Shown here: one piece after another, positions 9,442-23,127 of the stretch | Layout: each line of letters begins with the position of its first letter | Numbering within the stretch: position 1 is the stretch's first letter | Source of the DNA: Mycolicibacterium sp. ND9-15 | GTDB lineage: Bacteria > Actinomycetota > Actinomycetes > Mycobacteriales > Mycobacteriaceae | Assembly (NCBI RefSeq): GCF_035918395.1 | Contig: NZ_CP142362.1 | Span: 3,943,501 to 4,007,500 of the forward strand | Direction of reading: 5' to 3' | DNA: 64,000 nt | Notes under the pieces: model-generated | What the model was told of the DNA's origin: nothing | Databases searched by the model: none | The model's input: the letters and a program-made list of their open reading frames with translations, nothing else | Position numbers and translations under genes: made by a program

Positions 9442-10695
9442 GTGAGCGAGCGATTCGTGGTGACCGGCGGAAACCGGTTATCGGGCGAAGTTGCCGTCGG
9501 GGGGGCCAAGAACAGCGTCCTCAAGTTGATGGCCGCGGCCCTGCTGGCCGAAGGGACCAGCACGATCACCAATTGCCCGGACATTCTCGACGTGCCGCTG
9601 ATGGCCGAGGTGCTTCGAGGGCTGGGGGCCACAGTCGAACTGGACGGCGACGTCGTTCGGATCACCTCGCCTGACGAACCCAAGTACGACGCCGACTTCG
9701 CCGCGGTCCGCCAATTCCGCGCGTCGGTGTGTGTGTTGGGTCCGCTCGTCGGCCGCTGTAAACGTGCCAAAGTGGCGTTGCCAGGCGGCGACGCGATCGG
9801 ATCGCGGCCGTTGGACATGCATCAGGCCGGCCTGCGGCAGTTGGGGGCGCGCTGCAACATCGAGCATGGTTGCGTGGTCGCCGAGGCGGACCATCTTCGG
9901 GGCGCCGAGATCCAGCTCGAATTTCCCTCCGTCGGGGCGACCGAAAACATCCTGATGGCGGCCGTCGTCGCCGAGGGCGTCACCACCATCCATAACGCCG
10001 CGCGCGAACCCGACGTCGTCGATTTGTGCGCGATGCTCAATCAGATGGGTGCCCAGATCTCCGGTGCGGGCACCTCCACGATGACGATTACCGGCGTCGA
10101 CCGGCTCTATCCCACAGAGCACCGGGTGATCGGCGACCGGATCGTGGCGGCGACGTGGGGGATCGCCGCGGCGATGACGCACGGCGACATCTCGGTCATC
10201 GGCGTCGACCCTCAGCATTTGCAGTTGGTATTGCACAAGCTGCACGACGCGGGCGCCACGGTGACCCAGTCCGACGACGGTTTCCGGATCGTCCAGTACG
10301 AACGTCCGAAGGCGGTGAACGTCGCGACGCTGCCGTTCCCGGGATTTCCGACGGACTTGCAGCCGATGGCGATCGCGCTGGCGGCGATCGCCGACGGCAC
10401 ATCGATGATCACGGAAAACGTGTTCGAAGCACGGTTCCGGTTCGTCGAGGAGATGGTCCGCCTGGGGGCCGACGCCCGGACCGACGGGCATCACGCGGTG
10501 ATCCGGGGAATCCCACAGTTGTCCAGCGCACCGGTCTGGGCATCGGACATTCGCGCGGGCGCGGGCCTGGTTCTGGCCGGGCTGGTTGCCGACGGCGACA
10601 CCGAAGTGCACGACGTCTTCCACATCGACCGGGGCTATCCGCTATTTGTCGAGAACCTCAAGAGCCTCGGCGCAGAAATCGAGCGGGTGGCCTGA
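9442..10695 (+). CDS. murA: UDP-N-acetylglucosamine 1-carboxyvinyltransferase (MurA), Asp117 form
   Basis: This 417-aa enzyme catalyses the first committed step of peptidoglycan synthesis, enolpyruvyl transfer to UDP-GlcNAc. The active-site loop reads LPGGDAIGSRPLD with Asp at 117, where E. coli and most bacteria have Cys. This substitution is typical of mycobacteria and explains intrinsic fosfomycin resistance. The start is GTG 9442. The gene lies directly upstream of the rRNA operon, the classic position of mycobacterial rrnA. Confidence 0.97.
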   Translation: MSERFVVTGGNRLSGEVAVGGAKNSVLKLMAAALLAEGTSTITNCPDILDVPLMAEVLRGLGATVELDGDVVRITSPDEPKYDADFAAVRQFRASVCVLGPLVGRCKRAKVALPGGDAIGSRPLDMHQAGLRQLGARCNIEHGCVVAEADHLRGAEIQLEFPSVGATENILMAAVVAEGVTTIHNAAREPDVVDLCAMLNQMGAQISGAGTSTMTITGVDRLYPTEHRVIGDRIVAATWGIAAAMTHGDISVIGVDPQHLQLVLHKLHDAGATVTQSDDGFRIVQYERPKAVNVATLPFPGFPTDLQPMAIALAAIADGTSMITENVFEARFRFVEEMVRLGADARTDGHHAVIRGIPQLSSAPVWASDIRAGAGLVLAGLVADGDTEVHDVFHIDRGYPLFVENLKSLGAEIERVA

Positions 10696-10744
10696 CTCCG
10701 GTCGGGCGGTGAGTCCGGAGCCTGCCGCCGGTTCGAGGGTCCCT

Positions 10745-10773
10745 TTGGACTTCGTGCGCGCCTGGCGTATCCT
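10745..10773 (+). promoter_or_regulatory. rrn promoter P1 candidate
   Basis: TTGGAC at 10745-10750 and TATCCT at 10768-10773 are separated by exactly 17 bases, a SigA-type promoter. It lies about 50 bases after murA and is the upstream of two promoters visible before 16S. Confidence 0.75.
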
Positions 10774-10821
10774 CTTGTGAGAAGCCCACGGCCCCAGGCC
10801 AATCGGACTGGAGGACGGGGT

Positions 10822-10850
10822 TTGACGTCTCTGTCCAGTCGGTATAGACT
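10822..10850 (+). promoter_or_regulatory. rrn promoter PCL1 with conserved leader start
   Basis: TTGACG at 10822-10827 and TAGACT at 10845-10850 are separated by 17 bases. They are followed by GGCAGGGTTGCCCC, the conserved leader sequence found just after the main rRNA promoter in mycobacteria (M. tuberculosis P1 has TAGACTGGCAGGGTTGCCCC). This is probably the main rRNA start. Confidence 0.88.
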
Positions 10851-11016
10851 GGCAGGGTTGCCCCAAAAGCGGGTGTGTTGTTTGAGAACTCAATAGTGTG
10901 TTTGGTGGTTTTTGTTTGTTGTTGTTTTTTGCCATGCCCTGTTTTCCCGTTTGTGGGTGTGGTGTTTTTTGATGCCAGTTTTTGGTGTCGTGCTTGTGTC
11001 AGATTTTCTGAATGGT
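10851..11016 (+). other. rRNA leader with antitermination and processing sequences
   Basis: The leader contains TTTGAGAACTCAATAG, the conserved mycobacterial pre-rRNA motif, and a GT-rich tract. CAATAGTGTGTTTGG at 10891-10905 can pair with CCAGACACACTATTG at 12697-12711 in the spacer with one G-U pair. This would form the long stem that brackets 16S for RNase III processing. Confidence 0.7.
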
Positions 11017-16040
<5,024 letters not shown>

Positions 16041-16131
16041 ACACTCGCAACCACACCCCACACAAACCAACCACACCCCACCACCAAAAACACCACCGGC
16101 CACACCACGTGGACACCCCAAAAAAATAGAG

Positions 16132-16247
16132 TTACGGCGGTCAATAGCGGCAGGGAAACGCCCGGACCCATCCCGAACCCGGAAGCTAAGCCTGCCAGCG
16201 CCAATGATACTGCCCAACCCGGGCGGAAAAGTAGGACACCGCCGAAC
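16132..16247 (+). rRNA. rrf: 5S ribosomal RNA
   Basis: About 116 bases. TTACGGCGG at the 5' end pairs with CCGCCGAACA at the 3' end. The loop sequences AACCCGGAAGCTAAG and GGAAAAGTAGGACACCGCC match mycobacterial 5S rRNA. It follows 23S by about 90 bases. Confidence 0.95.
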
Positions 16248-16258
16248 ACAAATTAAGC

Positions 16259-16291
16259 CCTGTGGCCCCCAATTCGATTGGGGGCCACAGG
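16259..16291 (+). terminator. rrn terminator, probably bidirectional
   Basis: CCTGTGGCCCCCAAT at 16259-16273 and its exact complement at 16277-16291 form a perfect 15-bp stem with a 3-base loop, 12 bases after 5S. Only a short ATTT follows. The stem also lies 36 bases after the stop of ogt on the other strand, so it can end transcription from both sides. Confidence 0.9.
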
Positions 16292-16327
16292 CATTTGTAG
16301 GCTTCGTGGTTCCAGTCAAAACATCGT

Positions 16328-16831
16328 TCAGTCGAACAAGGTCAATGCCGGCGAGACGCGGCTCTTCTCCATCTCAAGCAACGCCCTCTTCCTGTCGAGT
16401 CCGCCGCCGTACCCGGTCAGGTTGCCGTTGGCCCCGATGACCCGATGGCACGGGACGATGATCCCGATCGGGTTGTGCCCGTTGGCCAGTCCGACCGCCC
16501 GGAACGCCCCGGGCGCTCCGATCTGCCGGGCGATATCACCGTACGACCGGGTCTCCCCGAAGGGGATGGTCAGCAGTGCAGCCCAGACTCTGCGTTGGAA
16601 AGCCGTGCCGATCATGTCGAGCTGCAAATCGAATTCGGTGCGGTCACCGGCGAAGTACGCCTCGAGTTGCTCGACCGCATCGGGAAAGGCGCTGTCGTCG
16701 AGAGCCCAGCCGTCGCGGCTGGATTCATAGGTTTGGTCGACCATCCGCAGATGCATGAGTCGGCCGTTCTTACCCGCCAGCGTCAGTTTCCCGACCGGGC
16801 TGGGTATCGTGCGAAACTGCAAGGCTGCCAT
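16328..16831 (-). CDS. ogt: Methylated-DNA-protein-cysteine methyltransferase
   Basis: This 167-aa suicide repair protein takes the methyl group from O6-methylguanine onto its own cysteine. The acceptor is Cys128 in IIVPCHRVIGANGNLTGYGGG. The start at 16831 is chosen because its ATG overlaps the alkA stop (TGATG), giving translational coupling. A GTG one codon earlier is the alternative. It forms an alkylation-damage operon with alkA, as in M. tuberculosis (Rv1316c-Rv1317c). Confidence 0.95.
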   Translation of the reverse strand: MAALQFRTIPSPVGKLTLAGKNGRLMHLRMVDQTYESSRDGWALDDSAFPDAVEQLEAYFAGDRTEFDLQLDMIGTAFQRRVWAALLTIPFGETRSYGDIARQIGAPGAFRAVGLANGHNPIGIIVPCHRVIGANGNLTGYGGGLDRKRALLEMEKSRVSPALTLFD

Positions 16832-18315
16832 CACTTCTCCTTTGGTGGCCAGTCATTGACGGCATGATCGAGGGCAGACCATAAGTGCTGGGTGACGTAG
16901 GACCGCCACGGTCGCCATCGGCTGCTGTACTCGGTGAGCGGATGCGGGTCGGTGGGAAGGCCGAGCTGTTCGGCGGCGAGCCGGACCCCGAGATCGGTGG
17001 CCGGGAAGGCATCCGGGTCGCCGAGCCCGCGCATGGCGATGACCTCAGCGGTCCACGGGCCGATGCCGGGCAACGCCCGAATCTGTTCGCGCGCCCGGTC
17101 CCAATCGCAACCCGCATCCAACACGACATCACCGCCCGAGAGAGCATTGATCAACGCTGTCAACGAGCGTTGCCTCGATTTGGGAAATGCAAGGTGCACA
17201 GGGTCGAGCTCGACGAGGTGTTCGACCGCGGGAAAGACATGTGTCAGACCGCCGTTGGGGTCGGCGACAGGTTGTCCGTAAGCCGAGGCAATTCGACCGG
17301 CGTGGGTGCGTGCTGCCTTCACCGAAACCTGCTGGCCGAGCACCACCCGCACCGCCAACTCCTGTTCATCGACGGTTCGTGGAATGCGTTGCCCGGGACC
17401 CTTGGCTACCAGGGCGCTTAAATCGGGGTCGGCGCCCAGCGCGTCGACCACCGCCTCGGGATCGGCATCGAGGTCGAGCAGGCGCCGGCAGCGGGCGATG
17501 GCCGTGGTCAGGTCACGGAAATCGTCGAGCACCACCAGGCACTGAACATGATCGGGCTGCGGTGTCAGAGAGACGATTCCGTTACCGTTGGGCAGACGCA
17601 GCGTGCGACGATAGGCGCCACCGCGCACTTCCTCGACGCCGGGAACGGCGCTGGCGGCCAGGTGTCCGAACACCCCCTCGTATGCGAAGGGGGTGCGAAC
17701 GGGCAGCCGCAGCGACAGTGTCCCGGCGCCGCCGTCGCTGCGGCCGAACCGGTTACGCGCACGCTGGCGCAGCGCGGTCGGCGTGAGGCCGCACACCGCT
17801 CGCACCGTGTCGTTGAATTGACGGATGCTGGAGAAGCCCGACGCGAACGCCACGTCGCTGAACGGCAATTCGGTCGTCTCGATAAGGACGCGCGCGGTTT
17901 GCGAACGCTGAGCCCGGGCCAACGCGAGCGGATTCGCTCCGACTTCCGCCCGCAGGAGCCGCTCGAGTTGGCGGGTGGTGTACCCGAGCCGGTCGGCCAG
18001 CCCGGTGACACCTTCGCGGTCCACGGTGCCATCGGCGATCAGACGCATGGCCCTGGCGACGACGTCGCCGCGCACATTCCACTCCGGCGAGCCGGGCGAG
18101 GCATCAGGCCGGCACCGCTTACAGGCGCGGAAGCCGGCCGAATGGGCGGCCGCGGCGGTCGGATAGAACCGCATGTTGCGGGCGTGAGGGGGCCGGACCG
18201 GGCAGCTCGGCCTGCAATAGATCTTGGTGGTCAGCACGGCGGTGACGAACCAGCCGTCGAACCGGGCATCCTTGGACTGGACGGCCCGATAGCAGCGTTC
18301 GAAATCGTCGTGCAC
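16831..18315 (-). CDS. alkA: AdaA-AlkA fusion: methyl-sensing activator and 3-methyladenine DNA glycosylase
   Basis: This 494-aa protein has three parts. Residues 1-75 are the Ada methyl-phosphotriester sensor with its four zinc cysteines (Cys34, 38, 65, 68; YCRPSCP and ACKRCRPD). Residues 85-180 are an AraC-type DNA-binding domain. The rest is an AlkA glycosylase with a helix-hairpin-helix motif (LPGIGPWTAEVIAMRG) and the catalytic Asp near 441 (ATDLGV). GTG 18315 (VHDDFERCYRAVQSK) matches the start of M. tuberculosis AlkA; the open frame runs 28 codons further. It probably activates its own operon after methylation. Confidence 0.94.
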   Translation of the reverse strand: MHDDFERCYRAVQSKDARFDGWFVTAVLTTKIYCRPSCPVRPPHARNMRFYPTAAAAHSAGFRACKRCRPDASPGSPEWNVRGDVVARAMRLIADGTVDREGVTGLADRLGYTTRQLERLLRAEVGANPLALARAQRSQTARVLIETTELPFSDVAFASGFSSIRQFNDTVRAVCGLTPTALRQRARNRFGRSDGGAGTLSLRLPVRTPFAYEGVFGHLAASAVPGVEEVRGGAYRRTLRLPNGNGIVSLTPQPDHVQCLVVLDDFRDLTTAIARCRRLLDLDADPEAVVDALGADPDLSALVAKGPGQRIPRTVDEQELAVRVVLGQQVSVKAARTHAGRIASAYGQPVADPNGGLTHVFPAVEHLVELDPVHLAFPKSRQRSLTALINALSGGDVVLDAGCDWDRAREQIRALPGIGPWTAEVIAMRGLGDPDAFPATDLGVRLAAEQLGLPTDPHPLTEYSSRWRPWRSYVTQHLWSALDHAVNDWPPKEK

Positions 18316-18482
18316 GCTTTCACAATTACACGCTGCCACCGACAACACTGGCGGAAAACCGACATCGCCGTCGACGGGCCAGAGCGCGATTCTTAACATG
18401 TCGGTTGCGACATGCTAACGATCCGGTGCTGAGGCGACATTGCCACGTGCACAACGACCGCTGCCGTGGTGTCGTGGACACG

Positions 18483-18965
18483 ATGCCTAATCGGACCTGG
18501 TCTCTTGTCGGTGCTGTCGCGGCTTGCTCAGCCGTGGCTACACTCGGCCTGCCATCGGCCGTCGCCGCGCCCGCGACGGACGCACGGGGCTACGTCGACT
18601 CGACCGCGCGCTGTGGGGCGCCAAGTGAAGCGGTGATCTTCGGAAGCACCGCCACGTCGCGCGTGGCGATCTGCAAGATGCCCGACGGGCGGTATGAGTA
18701 CCGCGGGGTGCGGGTCCGCGACGGCGCGTCGCTGATCAAGTCCGCCGAGAAGTCCGGCGACGAGTTCACGGTCGACAACAACGGGATCACCTACACCGTC
18801 TCCGACGAATCGCTGATTCTTGCCGCAGAGTCGCGGATCATCCGCGATGAAACCATGCTGGATTTCCACGAAGGTTCCGCGTCCGGCCTGACCTCGGCAC
18901 CGACGACGTCTGCGAAGCCCCTGCCGCCACCGTTGCCGGCGGAAGTGGGACACACCGAGAGTTGA
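18483..18965 (+). CDS. Secreted protein of unknown function
   Basis: This 160-aa product begins MPNRTWSLVGAVAACSAVAT and has a clear signal peptide with a predicted cut after AVAAPA (about residue 31). The mature part contains two cysteines (CGAPSEAVIFG and ICKMPDGRYEYRG) that could form a disulfide, and ends with a Pro/Thr-rich tail. ATG 18483 is preferred over the frame from 18405 because it places the signal peptide at the N-terminus. No family is recognised. Confidence 0.7.
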   Translation: MPNRTWSLVGAVAACSAVATLGLPSAVAAPATDARGYVDSTARCGAPSEAVIFGSTATSRVAICKMPDGRYEYRGVRVRDGASLIKSAEKSGDEFTVDNNGITYTVSDESLILAAESRIIRDETMLDFHEGSASGLTSAPTTSAKPLPPPLPAEVGHTES

Positions 18966-18972
18966 CGCCGGA

Positions 18973-19572
18973 TCAGGCGGCAAGTTTCGCGGCGACCGTC
19001 ACGATGCGGGTGGCCATATGGTCAAGCGCGGCGAGCGTGGCGTCGTCGAGATCGTTCTGGTTGTCGGGCCCGGTGACGTGGCTGACGCCATAGGGGTTGC
19101 CGTCGGCGAACTTCAGGCCGTCGGTGTATCCCGGCGGCACCAGCACGCCGCCGAAGTGCATCAACGAGATGTACAACCCGACCAGCGTGGTCTCCTGGCC
19201 TCCGTGCGTCGTCTGGCTGGAGGTGTAGCAGGCGTATGCCTTGTCGGCGAGCTTCCCCTGCGCCCACAGTCCGCCCAGTGAGTCCATGAATGTCTGAAAC
19301 GGCGATGCGGTGCTCGCGAAGCGCGTGGGCGAGCCGAAGATAACCGCATCGGCCCAGACGATGTCGTCGCCGGTTGCTGCCGGGAGATCTTTTGTCGCTT
19401 GGTAATTCGCCGACCATGCCGGATTCTCGGCGAATGCCTGCGGATTTCTGGTCTCGGCGATGTGACGCACCTTGACCTCTGCACCGGCACGTTCGCCTGC
19501 CTTGGCGAGATGCTCGGCCATCTTCGTGCCATGTCCGGTCGCCGAGTAGTAGATCACAGCCAACTTCGTCAT
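18973..19572 (-). CDS. wrbA: WrbA-type NAD(P)H:quinone oxidoreductase
   Basis: This 199-aa flavodoxin-fold protein starts MTKLAVIYYSATGHGTKMAEHLAKAGERAGAEV (the FMN phosphate loop is YYSATGHGTK). It contains the conserved segments FGSPTRFASTASPFQTFMDSLGGLWAQGKL and HGGQETTL of the WrbA family, which reduces quinones by two electrons. ATG 19572 has a good ribosome binding site (AGGAAAGGAA). The longer frame to 19611 adds 13 residues that are not family-like. Confidence 0.9.
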   Translation of the reverse strand: MTKLAVIYYSATGHGTKMAEHLAKAGERAGAEVKVRHIAETRNPQAFAENPAWSANYQATKDLPAATGDDIVWADAVIFGSPTRFASTASPFQTFMDSLGGLWAQGKLADKAYACYTSSQTTHGGQETTLVGLYISLMHFGGVLVPPGYTDGLKFADGNPYGVSHVTGPDNQNDLDDATLAALDHMATRIVTVAAKLAA

Positions 19573-19793
19573 CGTGGGATTCCTTTCCTCGTAGTCCTGG
19601 TCTGCCGTCATATACCCCTACCGAGAGATCCGCCCACACTGGAGGCGCAGCAGAAAACACCGAGCGCGCCCACCGGACGTTGGGCCGAGCGTGATCGGAC
19701 GGTCGGGACTTCCTGCCCTGGTCACCGCGACACTGGAGCGGGATCATTCGAATGTGACGAGTCGACCGTGACGCGGAGGGAAGGAGTCGGCCC

Positions 19794-20066
19794 ATGAAGG
19801 CGCAAGTCGGAGACTGGTTGGTGATCAAGGGCCTCACGGTGGACCGACCGGAGCGGCACGGCCTGATCACCGAAGTGCACTCGACGGACGGTTCGCCCCC
19901 CTACGTGGTCCATTGGCTCGACGACGACCATGTGGCCACGGTCTTTCCGGGGCCGGACGCGATCGTCGTCACGGCTGCCGAGCAACACGCCGCGGACCTG
20001 CGGGCGGAGAAGCGTTTCGAATCGATTCAGGAGGATCTCAGGCATCGCACCAAGAAGGACTCGTGA
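19794..20066 (+). CDS. DUF1918 small protein
   Basis: This 90-aa protein starts MKAQVGDWLVIKG and contains the DUF1918 core (GLITEVHSTDGSPPYVVHWLDDDHVATVFPGPDA). This is a small barrel domain of unknown function common in actinobacteria. A ribosome binding site (GGAGGGAAGGAG) precedes ATG 19794. The charged C-terminal helix has no recognisable motif. Confidence 0.85.
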   Translation: MKAQVGDWLVIKGLTVDRPERHGLITEVHSTDGSPPYVVHWLDDDHVATVFPGPDAIVVTAAEQHAADLRAEKRFESIQEDLRHRTKKDS

Positions 20067-20203
20067 GCAGGTTCTGAGGCCGCTCGGCCCACCGCCCTTC
20101 GTGTGTCGAAGAACCCGATCGCGGCGGGCCGGCGCTCGGACCCTGCAACACCTCGCCGGCATCAAGGTCCCGCACCGCGTGCCGGCGGACTTCCACGGCC
20201 GCC

Positions 20204-20209
20204 TAGGAT
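20204..20209 (+). promoter_or_regulatory. Leaderless promoter -10 of the glutaminase gene
   Basis: TAGGAT is followed by six bases and then ATG 20216, the spacing expected for a leaderless mycobacterial transcript. No Shine-Dalgarno sequence is present. Confidence 0.55.
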
Positions 20210-20215
20210 CCGTCC

Positions 20216-21499
20216 ATGGCCGAACTGGTGCAGCGGTACCTGGACCAGATTCTTGCTGACCACGTCTCCAGCACCGACGGGGCGCTGGCCGACTACATTC
20301 CCGAACTGGCCCGGGTCGACCCCGACGGATTCGGCCTGTCGTTGTCACTGGCGGACGGATACGTCTACGAATCCGGCGACCCGACAATCGAATTCACCAT
20401 CCAGTCGGTGTCCAAGCCGTTCACCTATGCACTCGCACTGGAGCGTATCGGCCGCGACGCTGTCGACGCGAAGATCGGCGTGGAACCCTCCGGTGAGGCG
20501 TTCAACGTAATCAGTGTCGACGAGGCCACCAAGACGCCGATGAACCCGATGATCAACGCCGGTGCCATCGCCGCGGTCTCCCTGATACCCGGCGCCACTG
20601 CCGACGAACGGTTCAACCAGATACACGAGTTCTATTCGGCATGCGCAGGTCGCCAGCTTGCGGTCGACGATGACGTCTACTCCTCGGAGAAGGTGACCGG
20701 TAGCCGCAACCGCGCGATCGCCTACATGTTGCAGAGCTTCGGCGTGCTGGACGGCGACCCGGACGAGATCCTCGACGTGTATGTCCGGCAATGCTCGATC
20801 AAGGTGACCACCACCGATCTGGCCCGCATGGCCGCCACGCTCGCCCGCGGAGGCGTCGAAGCGGTTGAGGAGCGGCGCGTCGCCTCGGCGGAAGTGGTGC
20901 AGCGGACGCTGAGCGTGATGGTCACCTGCGGGATGTACGACGCGGCGGGAGACTGGGTGAGCGCCGTCGGTATGCCCGCGAAAAGTGGTGTCGGCGGCGG
21001 CATTGCGGCTGTGCTGCCCGGTCAACTCGGGATCGGCGTGTACTCACCGCGCCTGGACTCGAAGGGCAACAGCGTGCGCGGCGTCGAGGTGTGCCGTGCG
21101 CTGTCGGCCAACCTGGGACTGCACTTCCTCTCGGTCACCCGGGAATCCCGTTCGACGATCCGGCATACCTACGACGCCTCGCCCGGCGTCCGGGTCTACG
21201 AACTGCACGGTGACCTGTTGTTCACCGGCGCCGAGCAGGTCTTACGCACTCTCGATCAGGAGTGCGGGGAGTTCGACGTGGCGATTCTGGAGTTGTCGCG
21301 GATCGACGACATCGACGACGCCGCCCGCCGGATGCTCGCCGGCATGCGCCAATCCCTCAGCGCGGCAGGCAAAGAGGGCTTTGTGGTGGATCCCGACGAT
21401 GTGCTCAGAGTAACTCAGCAGACGTACGCGAGGGTGTTCGGCACGCTCGACGAGGCGCTGAACGCGGCCAGGGCTCATCGCGCCGGCTCAGACGGGTAG
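20216..21499 (+). CDS. glsA: Glutaminase with C-terminal STAS domain
   Basis: This 427-aa protein has a serine-dependent glutaminase domain (residues 1-300), which hydrolyses glutamine to glutamate and ammonia. The catalytic SxxK motif is SVSKPF (Ser64, Lys67), followed by NPMINAGAI and the late KSGVGGGI. Residues 315-415 form a STAS domain (VRVYELHGDLLFTGAEQVLRTLDQ), a common regulatory fusion in actinobacterial glutaminases. The stop overlaps the convergent cyclase gene by 12 bases. Confidence 0.93.
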   Translation: MAELVQRYLDQILADHVSSTDGALADYIPELARVDPDGFGLSLSLADGYVYESGDPTIEFTIQSVSKPFTYALALERIGRDAVDAKIGVEPSGEAFNVISVDEATKTPMNPMINAGAIAAVSLIPGATADERFNQIHEFYSACAGRQLAVDDDVYSSEKVTGSRNRAIAYMLQSFGVLDGDPDEILDVYVRQCSIKVTTTDLARMAATLARGGVEAVEERRVASAEVVQRTLSVMVTCGMYDAAGDWVSAVGMPAKSGVGGGIAAVLPGQLGIGVYSPRLDSKGNSVRGVEVCRALSANLGLHFLSVTRESRSTIRHTYDASPGVRVYELHGDLLFTGAEQVLRTLDQECGEFDVAILELSRIDDIDDAARRMLAGMRQSLSAAGKEGFVVDPDDVLRVTQQTYARVFGTLDEALNAARAHRAGSDG

Positions 21500-23092
21500 G
21501 GCCAACCCCGTCGGCTCGTCGTGCCCGCGCAGGGTCACCTCATTGCCAAATCTCCAATGGGTTCGCTCACTTTCGCTGGCACCGGACACCGCAGCCGAGG
21601 ACGCGAGCAGGTGGTCGGGAGTCTCCTTGGCCAGTTCGCACAGCCGCGCCGCCACGTTGACGGGTTCGCCGATCACGGTGTACTCGAAGCGCTCCTTGGC
21701 GCCGACGTTGCCGGCCACCGCCTCACCCGCCGCCACCCCGATTCCCGCCTCGCACGCGGGTACCTCGGCGCTAACCCGGTGCGCGATCGCCCTGGCGGCG
21801 GACAGCGCTTCGTCCTCGGGGCGGTCGAGGCGGTTGGGGGCGCCGAAGACGGCCATCGCCCCGTCGCCCTCGAACTTGTTGACAAAGCCGTGGTGGCGGT
21901 CGACCTCCTCCACCACAACCGAGAAGAACCGGTTCAGCAGGCCGACGACCTCGGTCGCAGGTTTGGCCGTCACCAACCTCGTCGAGCCGATGATGTCGAC
22001 GAAGAGCACGGCGACATGGCGTTCCTCACCGCCGAGCTTGGGTCGCTGCATTTCCGCGGCCGCCGCGACCTCGCGTCCGACGTGACGGCCGAACAGGTCG
22101 CGCAGGCGCTCGCGCTCCTTCAGCCCCTGGACCATCGAGTTGAATCCACGCTGCAGCTCGCCGAGCTCCGTTCCGTCGAAGACGACAAGATCGCAACTCA
22201 TGTCGCCCCGCTCGACTTGCTTGAGTGCTGAGCGCACGGTCCGCAGCGGTGTCGCCGTGAGCCAGGACAGGATCCACATCAACACGAAGCCGAAGGCCAG
22301 CGCGAACAGCGCCAGGATGATCACCGCCACAGTGAACTGCGTCGGGGTGACGTTTCGCAGCGACAGGGTGATGACCGCCGAGAGAAGGATGCCGAGCATC
22401 GGAACCCCGGAGCCCAGCGCCCACACCAGCATCGTGCGGCCCATGATCCCGGCGGCGAACCGTCGCGGCGGGCGACCCGCCTCGAGTGCCTGGGCCGCAA
22501 CGGGCCGCAGCGCGAATTCGGTGAACAAGTAGCAGCCGGCGGATACCACGATGCCAGGGAAGGTGATGCCCAGTGCGACCTTGGGGATGTATCTCGCGTC
22601 GTCCAAGGCGTAGAGCACGGTGAGCAGCGCCGCCCCCACGCCCCACAGCGCCAGCAGCACCCGCGTCAGGCGCCATGGAGCGTAGAACGTGTTGCGCTGG
22701 TCCTGCAGTGTCGGAGCGCGGCCCTCGATGGACCACCGCACGTTGTTGATGACCCGGCGGGTTGCCCAGATCACGCCGATCACCAGAGCGATAAGGATGT
22801 AGGCAGGCGCCACGATGGCGGTGATCCAGCGGACCTCCGGGTCGAAGACGCTCGGGATCGGGAACGTGATGGTGACGACCAGGATCGCGACACCGATGCC
22901 GATCAGGTTGGCGATGACGACGATTGTGGTCAGGATGAGCTGGATCCTGATTCGACGCCGCGGTTGGCTCTCGGAGGCCTTACCCAATACCCACGATCCG
23001 TAGTCGGGGGCGCCGGTCAGCCGCCCGCTCTGGCGGCTCACCGTCTCCAGGACGCGACCCAGCCGCTGCGCGACGCTCTTGCTGGCAGTCAT
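21488..23092 (-). CDS. Membrane-bound class III adenylate/guanylate cyclase (Rv1318c-Rv1320c type)
   Basis: This 534-aa protein has six predicted membrane segments (about residues 48-275), a HAMP linker (WLTATPLRTVRSALKQVERGD) and a class III cyclase domain from about 345. The metal-binding aspartates lie in VLFVDIIGSTRL and FEGDGAMAVFG, and a late NVAARLCELA segment follows. It is the counterpart of the Rv1318c/1319c/1320c cluster, here as a single copy. The IS element starts 35 bases from its start codon, inside its upstream region. Confidence 0.92.
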   Translation of the reverse strand: MTASKSVAQRLGRVLETVSRQSGRLTGAPDYGSWVLGKASESQPRRRIRIQLILTTIVVIANLIGIGVAILVVTITFPIPSVFDPEVRWITAIVAPAYILIALVIGVIWATRRVINNVRWSIEGRAPTLQDQRNTFYAPWRLTRVLLALWGVGAALLTVLYALDDARYIPKVALGITFPGIVVSAGCYLFTEFALRPVAAQALEAGRPPRRFAAGIMGRTMLVWALGSGVPMLGILLSAVITLSLRNVTPTQFTVAVIILALFALAFGFVLMWILSWLTATPLRTVRSALKQVERGDMSCDLVVFDGTELGELQRGFNSMVQGLKERERLRDLFGRHVGREVAAAAEMQRPKLGGEERHVAVLFVDIIGSTRLVTAKPATEVVGLLNRFFSVVVEEVDRHHGFVNKFEGDGAMAVFGAPNRLDRPEDEALSAARAIAHRVSAEVPACEAGIGVAAGEAVAGNVGAKERFEYTVIGEPVNVAARLCELAKETPDHLLASSAAVSGASESERTHWRFGNEVTLRGHDEPTGLALPV

Positions 23093-23123
23093 CGGCCCTG
23101 AGCCTAATTTGCCGGGCGGGAGC

Positions 23124-23127
23124 CTAA
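23124..23127 (+). repeat. Target site duplication of the IS1380-family element, left copy
   Basis: CTAA precedes the left inverted repeat and is repeated exactly at 24823-24826 after the right one. Four bases is the usual duplication length for this family. Confidence 0.85.
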
